DNA of 64,000 nucleotides from Lachnospiraceae bacterium (GTDB taxonomy: Bacteria; Bacillota; Clostridia; Lachnospirales; Lachnospiraceae). The notes under the pieces are model-generated. The model was not told where the DNA came from. It did no database searches and saw only the letters and a program-made list of their open reading frames with translations. The position numbers were made by a program, and so were the translations under genes. The stretch is from assembly GCA_017540605.1 (NCBI GenBank), contig JAFYAS010000064.1:1-64000 (forward strand), read 5' to 3'. This document shows positions 54,121 through 62,115 of this stretch, piece after piece (within the stretch, counting starts at the first letter, position 1; each line of letters starts with the position of its first letter).

Positions 54121-56025
54121 TCACATTTTTGCAACGGGATCAGCTTGTTTTTTCCCTTTACTCATTTCAGCATTTTTCTTTTCAAGGATAGCCCTTTCAG
54201 CTCTCCTTTCTCCGTAATCATTTATTCTGACATATTTAGGATCATTTTCCTTCACTCCACGCTTTTTATTGATTCTATCAACAGAAAGCATGACTTGCTC
54301 CTTTGTCCTGGGAGAATATTGAGACAAAATGCTAAGTGCATCAAGACTGTTATTGAATCTCATACGTCCTTCTTCGCTACTTCTGACCTTTTCCTTACCC
54401 TCCATGTATTTTTCACAGTTAGCAAGCAAATTGGCATTTTGCCTTATAAGTTCTTCACTGGCTTTTTTCATTCCATCAGGACTATTTAGATCATATTTGT
54501 CCTTCAATCCTGCAATATTGGCTACCGCCAATCTAAAATTGTTATATTCAGCACTCCTACTGCCTGTGGGCTTGATATTTGCATAAAGCTTGCTCATCTT
54601 ATTGATATAGGTTTCAATATTATACGGCTCTACCCCATAGGTTCTCTCGATCATTCGCTTTGTGGTAAGCTCGACAGCGGCAGGATCTGCAAGACACGAA
54701 ACCATACTTAAAGGATCCTTTATTATCTCTTTAAATTCTGACATCTTTTTTACTTCTTTAGCAAAGCTTCTGATAGATTTAAGATCAAAGGACTTGCCGG
54801 ACTTCTTTAGGATACTTGCCGAGATTGCTTTTGCAAGCACATCAGGAGCCATTTTTATATCCTTGTGGGTTTCATTATATCCTGAATGACGAAGAATATA
54901 CTGATCGTATGAAACCTCTTTAGAGGGCTCATGCTTTTTCTTCAGGTCACATATCATTCCGCGGGATCTGGCTATGGACAAGACATCAAGCATATTTCGT
55001 CCTTCGCTACCGATCTTTACCCATTCCGAAATTTTTTTGGTTTTTACCTCTGAAACCTTTGAATCCTGAATCTCATAGTATTTTTCGGATGTACTTTTAT
55101 TCTCCTTGGCATGCTTTTTTATAGCATCATTTATAGTATTGCTCGAATATTGTCTTGTAAACTCAAAAAAACATACACCTTTTAGGTTCTCCATATCAAC
55201 AGTAATAGCATCAAAGGCCTTCTTATCATATTTTTCCGGATTCTCTACAGCCTTATTGTATTCTTCATCACTAATGATCTTATTTTTATTATCCTCCTCC
55301 AGCTTATCTCGCATTTTGGATATTTTTATTCTTCTCGTGAAAAAAGAAGCTATCGTTTCATCCTTTTGAGCCTTCATATTTGCTAAATACCCTGGAATCT
55401 CCTCTTTCTTGAAGCCACAGGCTTTAGCGAAATCATCCATAGAGTTTTCAAGAGTAATACCCTTTGCCTCTGTAATATTTCTTGTAGCAGCAAAAGAATT
55501 AAACCAATCGGAAAAGTTTCCCTTGGCCTCTAAACACGCGTCAAACCTAAAATTCGAAGCAGTCGAAGACATAAGATATCTCACTTTTTCATTATGATGA
55601 GGATCTTTGGCATCTATCAAAGTGTTGATCCATTTCTTTTCTTTTTCATAGGCCAGAGCAGTTTCCACCATTTCTTTAGAAATGCAATCAAACATCAGAT
55701 CTGATGCCGGTTTATTGATCTTTCCAACCACTCCTTCAAACCATTGATCTATTTCAGTAAGATAATCCTTTTCGTCTTGAGAAAGCTTTTGTCCCAGATC
55801 AGGTCTTGCATAGGACAAATGCTGAAGGTCAAAATACAGATCATATCTCTCTGGACCGGATGAATTCTCGAATTTGTGGATCAGGCTCTCAAAGAAAGCC
55901 GCATTCTCCTTCTTATACGGCTCTTCATCTCCAATATTCCTATATACATCAGCAGCTTTATCAAGGACATCCATTGACATATTTATAGGCTCGTCTGCAT
56001 TTACTAATTCATCTACTTCTTTCAT
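54121..56025 (-). CDS. Large protein of unknown function (634 residues)
   Basis: I do not recognise this family. It is highly charged, Lys/Glu-rich, almost wholly helical by residue pattern, with no signal peptide or membrane segment and no recognisable catalytic motif or repeat. Scattered Trp/Phe/Tyr-rich stretches (YDLYFDLQHLSYARP; WINTLIDAKD; CFFEFTRQYSSNTI) suggest globular packing. Cytoplasmic scaffold, nucleic-acid-binding or secreted-effector roles are all guesses. Start ATG follows AAGGAGCAATC. trpF follows within 58 bases in the same orientation; the gene is otherwise bracketed by short weakly supported ORFs. The sequence starts with an acidic MKEVDELVNADEPINMSMDVLDKAAD. Confidence 0.8.
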   Translation of the reverse strand: MKEVDELVNADEPINMSMDVLDKAADVYRNIGDEEPYKKENAAFFESLIHKFENSSGPERYDLYFDLQHLSYARPDLGQKLSQDEKDYLTEIDQWFEGVVGKINKPASDLMFDCISKEMVETALAYEKEKKWINTLIDAKDPHHNEKVRYLMSSTASNFRFDACLEAKGNFSDWFNSFAATRNITEAKGITLENSMDDFAKACGFKKEEIPGYLANMKAQKDETIASFFTRRIKISKMRDKLEEDNKNKIISDEEYNKAVENPEKYDKKAFDAITVDMENLKGVCFFEFTRQYSSNTINDAIKKHAKENKSTSEKYYEIQDSKVSEVKTKKISEWVKIGSEGRNMLDVLSIARSRGMICDLKKKHEPSKEVSYDQYILRHSGYNETHKDIKMAPDVLAKAISASILKKSGKSFDLKSIRSFAKEVKKMSEFKEIIKDPLSMVSCLADPAAVELTTKRMIERTYGVEPYNIETYINKMSKLYANIKPTGSRSAEYNNFRLAVANIAGLKDKYDLNSPDGMKKASEELIRQNANLLANCEKYMEGKEKVRSSEEGRMRFNNSLDALSILSQYSPRTKEQVMLSVDRINKKRGVKENDPKYVRINDYGERRAERAILEKKNAEMSKGKKQADPVAKM

Positions 56026-56077
56026 AACGATTGCTCCTTAATCACAATACAATTAACAAGACAGTTTTATGCTCATA

Positions 56078-56278
56078 TTATATTACGAGTCTCGCAACAA
56101 AAGCCTGGTTTCCCGTGTTGATGACTACTTCCTTCCTGTCTTTTATCTTCTTGAATTGATTTTTCTCCTTGTCCATTCCAAGAATATTCTTCTTGGTTTT
56201 TGTACTCATGATATTGACAGATCCATTTACAGAATAGCTTAGATGAAACATTTTTTTCTTATCGTTCCCATAAATCAC
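56078..56278 (-). CDS. Possible small protein of 66 residues
   Basis: A frame from GTG 56278 (or ATG 56251) with a basic, strand-rich product (FHLSYSVNGSVNIMSTKTKKNILGMDKEKNQFKKIKDRKEVVINTGNQAFVARLVI). Ribosome support is weak and the N-terminus uncertain. No family recognised. It lies between the 634-residue protein and the MarR-like fragment; it may be the remains of a larger gene. Confidence 0.35.
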   Translation of the reverse strand: MIYGNDKKKMFHLSYSVNGSVNIMSTKTKKNILGMDKEKNQFKKIKDRKEVVINTGNQAFVARLVI

Positions 56279-56299
56279 CTAAAATACTCGCTTCCCTTT

Positions 56300-56440
56300 T
56301 CATACCTCTGGCATAAGCTCTTCATCCATGATTGTAAGTATCTTTTCCAAGGTCTTTATCTCCTCAGGTGTAAAGCGCTTCTCAATGCGTTCCATAACCT
56401 CTCTTATGTATTGCTCACTGATATTGTAATAATTCAGATA
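56300..56440 (-). pseudogene. Fragment resembling the C-terminal end of a MarR-type regulator
   Basis: Directly after the cysK stop codon, a 47-codon frame reads SKYLNYYNISEQYIREVMERIEKRFTPEEIKTLEKILTIMDEELMPEV, without start codon for its first part. The EEIKTLEKILTIM pattern resembles the last helix of MarR-family proteins. An internal ATG at 56395 with GAGAGG just upstream would give 31 residues. No DNA-binding part is present, so it is most likely a gene remnant. Confidence 0.4.
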
Positions 56441-56441
56441 C

Positions 56442-57344
56442 TTAGATCAATGCAGTGCTAAAATATCTTTCCGCTCGATCCGCCAATACTGTGGCGATCA
56501 CCTTATCTTTTCCGTACTTTTCTGCCATCTTTTTAGCCGCCCATACATTTGCTCCTGAAGAGGTACCAACCAAAAGTCCCTGAACACGGGCAAGTTCTCT
56601 GGCAGTATTGATCGCGTCATCATCAGTTACCTCAACTATGTCTGTGATGATGGAAGTATCAAGTATGTCAGGGATGAACCCGTCTCCGATTCCCTGTATC
56701 TGATGAAGTCCCGGTTCATCTCCAAGAAGGGCCGATACATTCTTTGGTTCTACCGCAACGATCTTGCACTCAGGATTCTTTTCAAGAAGATACTTTGCCA
56801 CACCCTGAAGGGTTCCTCCGCTACCGATTCCGGATACATAAATATCTATCTTTTTCCCCAACTGCTCGGTAAGTTCAACCGCTGTGGTCTTGTAGTGCAT
56901 CTCGGGATTGGCGGGATTTTGAAACTGTTGAGGAACAAAATATTCATCTGATGAAGAAGCTATCTCCATCGCTTTATCCACAGAACCACCAATACTAAGC
57001 TTCGGATCAGTTAATACAAGCTCTGCTCCGAGAGCCTTGATTATCTTCTTTCTCTCCTCGCTCATATTTTCAGGCATGACGATGATCACACGATAACCCT
57101 TCCTGACACCGCATAAAGCAAGACCTATGCCTGTATTTCCTGAAGTAGGCTCGATGATCGTCATTCCGGGCTTTAATCGTCCATCCTTCTCTGCCTCTTC
57201 GATCATATTGAGCGCGATCCTGTCCTTTATGCTACCTCCGGGATTCAAAAATTCTGCCTTTGCATAAAGCTTTAACCCGGTAGTCTGCTCTAAGCTCATA
57301 AGTGGGGTATTTCCTATTAAGTCTAAAATATTTTTGTAATACAT
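56442..57344 (-). CDS. cysK: Cysteine synthase
   Basis: O-acetylserine (thiol) lyase, 300 residues, PLP enzyme. LIGNTPLMSL, the PLP lysine in NPGGSIKDRIALNMIEEAEKDG, EPTSGNTGIGLA, and the phosphate-binding GIGSGGTLQGVAKYL are all intact. It makes cysteine from O-acetylserine and sulfide. A strong site AAGGAGAGAGAA precedes ATG. No cysE is adjacent. Confidence 0.95.
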   Translation of the reverse strand: MYYKNILDLIGNTPLMSLEQTTGLKLYAKAEFLNPGGSIKDRIALNMIEEAEKDGRLKPGMTIIEPTSGNTGIGLALCGVRKGYRVIIVMPENMSEERKKIIKALGAELVLTDPKLSIGGSVDKAMEIASSSDEYFVPQQFQNPANPEMHYKTTAVELTEQLGKKIDIYVSGIGSGGTLQGVAKYLLEKNPECKIVAVEPKNVSALLGDEPGLHQIQGIGDGFIPDILDTSIITDIVEVTDDDAINTARELARVQGLLVGTSSGANVWAAKKMAEKYGKDKVIATVLADRAERYFSTALI

Positions 57345-57389
57345 TTCTCTCTCCTTGAAAAAAATTAATGTGCAATAAGCGATATATAT

Positions 57390-58244
57390 TTACCTTTTTA
57401 TGATCTGTATCAACATATTGTACTGTATATTCATATATGGATTGAAGTTCCATAATATATTTTTTTCTATGGGCTTATAATTCTCCCTGATAAATCCAAT
57501 GCTCTGGTATGCACCTTCTACATAACCTTCCTCAGGATATTCATTTCCGAAGATTGCTGATTTTCGCGCCCCACGGACTATTGCCTGATCGATGATCGGT
57601 ATCACATGATCGTTCATCCTTTTTAGCCTTTGCTCCGCCCGCTCACCGATCACAATAGCCTCCGGAAACAGAGCATCGGCAACACTATGTGTGATAGAGC
57701 GTATAAAAAATGAGATCAATGAAAAAAGCTGACTGCATACTCCGTTGCACAGGATCACATCGTACATACTATCAGGAAATAAACTTTCAAGTATATTCTC
57801 TGATCCAAGACATATCTGCTCAAGCTTATCCAAACCGTCATTTAAACACTCATTAAAGGCTTCTGCCGAAAGACTTGCCCCTTTCATTTGCACATATGCT
57901 AACACATCTTCGCAAAAACGAGATATATCAGATTCCATTATACCGGTAATAGATACTTCTCTTGTCTGAATATGTCTGATCACATGCTCAGGTAGTCTTT
58001 CTATACCTGCTCTCATCGCCTCGCCATTTACATCCAGCAGTGTTATTTTTTGAAAAATAAGTGACTCAATATCGATGTCGTTTAAGCTCCCGGCTCCCAC
58101 AACAAGGAGACTGTCTCCTGCATAAGAATTCACCAGATCAGTAAGTTTTTTTCGATAATCTCTCCAATCATCCCATGCATTTTCCATTATGAATTTTTCT
58201 TTTAGCTGCTCATATATTCCGGGCATATCCTTATCATCCGTCAA
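57390..58244 (-). CDS. SAM-methyltransferase-like protein
   Basis: 284 residues from TTG 58244, or about 278 from ATG 58226. A class I methyltransferase-like core is suggested by LVNSYAGDSLLVVGAGSLNDIDIESL, ITLLDVNGEAM (motif II acidic end), and MYDVILCNGVCSQLFSLISFFI, which resembles motif IV. Motif I is poorly preserved. The frame stays open upstream of 58244 into element E4 with a natural-looking sequence (YFATDALNRL), so its original start may be lost or altered. Function unclear. Confidence 0.65.
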   Translation of the reverse strand: MTDDKDMPGIYEQLKEKFIMENAWDDWRDYRKKLTDLVNSYAGDSLLVVGAGSLNDIDIESLIFQKITLLDVNGEAMRAGIERLPEHVIRHIQTREVSITGIMESDISRFCEDVLAYVQMKGASLSAEAFNECLNDGLDKLEQICLGSENILESLFPDSMYDVILCNGVCSQLFSLISFFIRSITHSVADALFPEAIVIGERAEQRLKRMNDHVIPIIDQAIVRGARKSAIFGNEYPEEGYVEGAYQSIGFIRENYKPIEKNILWNFNPYMNIQYNMLIQIIKR

Positions 58245-58266
58245 ACGATTTAGTGCATCGGTCGCA

Positions 58267-58397
58267 AAATAACTGGACTAATGCGCAGAATGCTTGCCCG
58301 AGAGTGCATACCTAAAAACGTAGGCGTAGCGGGCTACGCTGAGGCTTTTAGGTGTGTGCTATCGGGATTATCAGGCAAGCATTCGATCCAGTTATTT
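58267..58397. repeat. Long palindromic element E4
   Basis: A 131-base near-palindrome. Outer arms AAATAACTGGA (58267-58277) and TCCAGTTATTT (58387-58397), then GAATGCTTGCC (58288-58298) with GGCAAGCATTC (58374-58384), CCCGA..CCTAAAA with TTTTAGG..TCGGG, and a GCGTAGC/GCTACGC apex. It lies between the deaminase stop codon and the methyltransferase-like gene. No coding potential was seen. Confidence 0.8.
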
Positions 58398-58410
58398 AAG
58401 AATCGAGGCA

Positions 58411-58854
58411 CTAGTATAGTTGCTTATTCGGAGTGCTCACATATTCCTCGAACAACTTAATGCACTCTTTTCGATCAAGCTCTTCTGATATTTCCTTTGG
58501 ATCCTCATAAAACTCCTGATCCCTAAAACCGATCCTATCAGTATCTGAAATATTACAACCATAATATACCTTGTCAATATTTGCCCACATTATCGCTCCC
58601 TGACACATAGGGCATGGTTCAGCCGTGGTATATAGCTCACAGCCCTTAAGATCGTGAGTTTCAAGATTCTTACAGGCATCACGTATCGCCATAATCTCAC
58701 CGTGGCAGGTAGGATCCTTTTTTATTATAACTTCATTATGCCCCTGTCCAACAACCTTACCGGCTTTTACGATCACACACCCGAAGGGGCCTCCATGGCC
58801 TGATCTTATACCGATTACGGCTTCTTTAACAGCCATTTCCATATATTTATTCAT
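58411..58854 (-). CDS. Nucleoside deaminase (guanine-deaminase-like)
   Basis: 147 residues from ATG 58854 (AAAGGAG 9 bases upstream). Cytidine-deaminase fold with CHGEIMAIRDA (His, Glu) and EPCPMCQGAIMWA (two Cys). The family signature MEMAVKEAVIGIRSGHGGPFGCVIVKAGKVVGQGHN and the C-terminal EDPKEISEELDRKECIKLFEEYV match GuaD-type guanine deaminases, which convert guanine to xanthine. A tRNA adenosine deaminase role is less likely because of this C-terminus. Confidence 0.86.
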   Translation of the reverse strand: MNKYMEMAVKEAVIGIRSGHGGPFGCVIVKAGKVVGQGHNEVIIKKDPTCHGEIMAIRDACKNLETHDLKGCELYTTAEPCPMCQGAIMWANIDKVYYGCNISDTDRIGFRDQEFYEDPKEISEELDRKECIKLFEEYVSTPNKQLY

Positions 58855-58919
58855 GCCATATAACTCCTTTCGGTTAGCTTGATCATTGCGCCTCATTCAT
58901 AACAACATATGATCAATCA

Positions 58920-59828
58920 TCAAAGTCTGCAACTTTTCTGTTTTTCCAAACGCTCTTTAATTAATGCCACAAAGCCATCGGGTTCCAATACCTTGATCAT
59001 GGGCCCATAGGATAAAATGCGGATCACCATCTCGGTTTCATCTTCGGCGCTATAATGAAGCGTTACCCGATAGGTGGTCTCATCAAGCTTTTCCGCTTCC
59101 TTTTCAAAATGAGCAAAATGCAATAGAACTCTCTCCAGAGCTCTTCGATGATCGTAAACTTCAAACACCACTGTTCTCTTAGCCAGAGTATGATAAGGCT
59201 CCTCTTCATCATAAAGTCCAATGAAGCGTTCACAGCTTGTGATCCTTCCAAGATTATAAGTCCCGCCAAATGAATGGTTATCCGCAAGAACCCTGAACTT
59301 GTCATCCTTTTCGGAATACTCAATACAACGGGGAACAAAGACCTTTTTATAAAGCCTTCCCTGCCTGTTCTTCATTTTGATCTTTATAGGATAGGAATTC
59401 TTTATGGCATCAAGGATCAATCGGAAGCGTTCCCTGTAGCCCTCATCTTCGTAGTCATCTCCGTCCGAATACTTGTCATACAGGATATAATCATCTGCTG
59501 TAAACAGAGGTGGCACCTCCGGATACTCTATGATCTCGTCCGTAAACAACTGTATCCTTGGATCTTTGGATATAGCATTGAGCCACATTTTCTCCATATC
59601 CGTAAGGGGCATCTCGGGCAAATGCTTGATGATGGTAGAACCATCAGGGCGAAACAGCTGCCACCGCTCTTCGTCTATGGCCGGCTCGATATTTAGAACG
59701 CTCTCTCCAAATGCATATCGATCTATGATAGATCTAAGCTCATCCTTCTTAATGGGGTGATCAATGGCCAATCTGATGACAGCCGCAACCGTATTGTAGT
59801 ATGCGCTGTAAAGCTCACTGAATATCAT
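58920..59828 (-). CDS. WYL-domain transcriptional regulator, second of pair
   Basis: 302 residues. A C-terminal WYL-like domain can be traced (about 140-285: YPIKIKMKNRQGRLYKKVFVPRCIEYSEKDDKFRVLADNHSFGGTYNLGRITSCERF, then the WCX-like YDHRRALERVLLHFAHFEKEAEKLDETTYRVTLHYSAEDETEMVIRILSYGPMIKVL). The N-terminal part is helical, a likely DNA-binding or dimer region. It overlaps the preceding WYL gene by 4 bases (ATGA), so the two are translated together. Confidence 0.83.
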   Translation of the reverse strand: MIFSELYSAYYNTVAAVIRLAIDHPIKKDELRSIIDRYAFGESVLNIEPAIDEERWQLFRPDGSTIIKHLPEMPLTDMEKMWLNAISKDPRIQLFTDEIIEYPEVPPLFTADDYILYDKYSDGDDYEDEGYRERFRLILDAIKNSYPIKIKMKNRQGRLYKKVFVPRCIEYSEKDDKFRVLADNHSFGGTYNLGRITSCERFIGLYDEEEPYHTLAKRTVVFEVYDHRRALERVLLHFAHFEKEAEKLDETTYRVTLHYSAEDETEMVIRILSYGPMIKVLEPDGFVALIKERLEKQKSCRL

Positions 59829-61069
59829 GAACCCTCACCACCTTCCATATCGTAAAGGCGATACATAGCTTCGATATCCTTCTTGAAAGTTTCCTCTATT
59901 CTTCTATCGGAAAAATGAATATCCGTGATCCTGCATATAAATGTCCTGATCCAGGGAACCAGCTCAGTGGAATCAAACACATCGGCGCTAAACCGACAGG
60001 TATTCTTATCGATTTCTTCAACCGTCCCGCATCTTTTTTCCCGTTCAAGTCTTCTTAGGATATGCTTCTCATTATCCTCATAATGAACAGTGAATTCCAC
60101 ATGCTCCATCCGATCTCCGGACCTACCCTGTGTGCTGACGCCCCAGATGTTTGGAATCATCTTTTTTAGCACTTCCCGCTTATCATCATATTCGGGATAT
60201 ACCTCTTCAATCTTCACCTTGTCGATACTGTCTATCCTAATGGGTTTGATCCTGTTTCTTTTAGGAATATAGGCCATGAGATGCTCACGTCCACTCTGGA
60301 CGCTGATCATGATCTGCAAAGGGATCACATGGTCCTCCATCAGAGTATCCTCTAGACGATTTTTCGTCTCCAAAGTAACACTGCATTTATCATGCATAGC
60401 CATAAAAAGCGAACATAATATATCACTGTCTAGTGCAGAGGTAATATAGTGATGCTTAAAAGCAAAGAGTTCATTTGGGCTTTTCTTTTTGTCCAACAAG
60501 AAAGATCCGATCACCCCACAAGGCGCCACCTCAGAAAAGACATCGAGAACATCCTCGTCATAGAAGGGAAGGCTCTCGGCCCTCTTGTACCTTAGTTCTT
60601 TGCCCACCTTCTCTGTTTCGATGATCCCCTCTAAGGCGTATTCCTTGAGTTTCTTTCGAATGGTTGAAGGATCAAAGGTCTTGGGTTCAGAAAAACCGGA
60701 AAGATAGATATCGATCTCATCCGCGATCTCATTGAGAGAAAGCGGCTCATCATTGTCAGCAAAAATATCCATCAGGATAAAATGCAGAGTGATATCTCCG
60801 TCAGTAAAGCTTTTCGCTTTCCAAGCTTTATATAGGGGATTGTGATGCGACAGACGACTATCGATGGAAATAAAGACATTCTTACCTTCCGGCGTCTGCC
60901 TAAACTGCATATGCTCTCCAAGAAGACTCTCAAGTCTTCTTCGCTCATCATCATAAGAACGGCTGCTCTTCCTTGTGTATTCATCACGGCTCTTAAAGCC
61001 ATACACATAAAAGTCCCGCATATAGTCTCGTATTCGATTGAAATTCTTTATTACTTCACTGTATGCCAT
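59825..61069 (-). CDS. WYL-domain transcriptional regulator, first of pair
   Basis: 414 residues. N-terminal winged-helix-type region (about 5-160: DGDITLHFILMDIFADNDEPLSLNEIADEIDIYLSG..KTFDPSTIRKKLKEYALEGIIETEKVGKELRYKRAESLPF), then a WYL domain with basic ligand-binding strand QSGREHLMAYIPKRNRIKPIRIDSIDKVKIEEV, and a WCX-like end. WYL proteins regulate defence and stress genes in many bacteria in response to nucleic acid ligands. It lies 17 bases after ybjQ in the operon. Confidence 0.86.
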   Translation of the reverse strand: MAYSEVIKNFNRIRDYMRDFYVYGFKSRDEYTRKSSRSYDDERRRLESLLGEHMQFRQTPEGKNVFISIDSRLSHHNPLYKAWKAKSFTDGDITLHFILMDIFADNDEPLSLNEIADEIDIYLSGFSEPKTFDPSTIRKKLKEYALEGIIETEKVGKELRYKRAESLPFYDEDVLDVFSEVAPCGVIGSFLLDKKKSPNELFAFKHHYITSALDSDILCSLFMAMHDKCSVTLETKNRLEDTLMEDHVIPLQIMISVQSGREHLMAYIPKRNRIKPIRIDSIDKVKIEEVYPEYDDKREVLKKMIPNIWGVSTQGRSGDRMEHVEFTVHYEDNEKHILRRLEREKRCGTVEEIDKNTCRFSADVFDSTELVPWIRTFICRITDIHFSDRRIEETFKKDIEAMYRLYDMEGGEGS

Positions 61070-61086
61070 GTTTTTTCTTCAAATAA

Positions 61087-61407
61087 CTAATGAAGCATCA
61101 CAGCTGTACCGGATGCCGTAACCATAAGCATTCCATTATCGGCTCCGAGCACTTCATAATCTATATCCACACCAACTACAGCATCAGCACCCAATGCCAT
61201 CGCTCTCTCTTCCATCTCTCTTACAGCCTGCTGTCTGGCATTGATTAACTCACTCTCGTAGGTATTTGACCGTCCACCGATAAAGTTGGAGATTCCGGCC
61301 ACAAAATCCTTGATCACATTGACACCTGCGACAACCTCTCCAAATACAATACCCTTATACTCTGTAATCGTTTTTCCCTCAATAGAGGGTGTTGTTGTTG
61401 AAATCAT
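61087..61407 (-). CDS. YbjQ-family (UPF0145) protein
   Basis: 106 residues. Conserved stretch [32 protein letters not shown], then [33 protein letters not shown], with the strongly conserved G-A-x-A-V-V-G-V-x-D-Y end. A pentameric dodecin-like fold; function is unknown. Preceded by GAGAGGTAAC. It has its own promoter and heads a run with the two WYL genes. Confidence 0.92.
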   Translation of the reverse strand: MISTTTPSIEGKTITEYKGIVFGEVVAGVNVIKDFVAGISNFIGGRSNTYESELINARQQAVREMEERAMALGADAVVGVDIDYEVLGADNGMLMVTASGTAVMLH

Positions 61408-61456
61408 ATGTTACCTCTCGTTTATTTTTTTTAATATCTTATATAGCTTTTTGGAA

Positions 61457-61485
61457 ATTATAACACGCCTTTAATCTAAGGGCAA
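61457..61485 (-). promoter_or_regulatory. ybjQ promoter
   Basis: Minus strand: -35 TTGCCC (61480-61485), 17-base spacer, -10 TATAAT (61457-61462) with TGT just upstream. It starts the ybjQ-WYL-WYL transcript. Confidence 0.7.
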
Positions 61486-61502
61486 TCACTCGTACTCTAC
61501 AT

Positions 61503-62102
61503 TTAAAACAGCTGACGAACTTCATCAAGTATCGTCACATCCGCAGGTAACCAGTCGACTGTATCAAGATTTTCCTTGGTAAGCCACTTAGCAGCCTCAT
61601 GTTCTTTAAGAACCAAGTCACCTTCAAGAATACTGCAAAGGAAACAATCCATGGATAAATGGAATTCCGGATAATCATATTCGATGGTATCAACATACTT
61701 CTCGACTTTGATCACCGTATCAAGCTCTTCCTTTATCTCCCTTACTATAGCTTCTTCCGGAGTCTCTCCCGCTTCAATCTTGCCACCCGGGAACTCCCAT
61801 CCATCCTTCATTTCTCCGTAGCCTCGCTGGGTTGCAAAGATCATCCTCCTTCGCTCATTATCCTTCTCTCCATTCATTTCTACCATGATAATGGCTCCCA
61901 CTACGCGAACTGCCTTTAAGAAGCTTCCATCATCCCGGATCCAAATGTATTTGCCCTCTTTTATACCTTGGTCGGCAATCCATCTCTCCGATACCTCCAA
62001 TCTTTCACCATCCTCAAACACGAGAACAGCATGAGGTCCGTCAGTATGTTCCTCACAACCATAGTCTGCTTCTGTTATATCTGTGATCTTTTTTAGATTC
62101 AT
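61503..62102 (-). CDS. NUDIX hydrolase (MutT/8-oxo-dGTPase-like)
   Basis: 199 residues from ATG 62102 (GGGAGATAAAA upstream). The C-terminal NUDIX domain (about 70-190) carries a full box: GGKIEAGETPEEAIVREIKEEL, and EFPGGKIEAGETP with WL before it, typical of 8-oxo-dGTP diphosphatases and related MutT proteins. An N-terminal extension of about 60 residues (ITDITEADYGCEEHTDGPHAVLVFEDGERLEVSERW) is not part of the usual MutT fold and may contact a partner. It starts 14 bases past the stop of the helicase gene. Confidence 0.88.
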   Translation of the reverse strand: MNLKKITDITEADYGCEEHTDGPHAVLVFEDGERLEVSERWIADQGIKEGKYIWIRDDGSFLKAVRVVGAIIMVEMNGEKDNERRRMIFATQRGYGEMKDGWEFPGGKIEAGETPEEAIVREIKEELDTVIKVEKYVDTIEYDYPEFHLSMDCFLCSILEGDLVLKEHEAAKWLTKENLDTVDWLPADVTILDEVRQLF

Positions 62103-62115
62103 TTTTATCTCCCTA

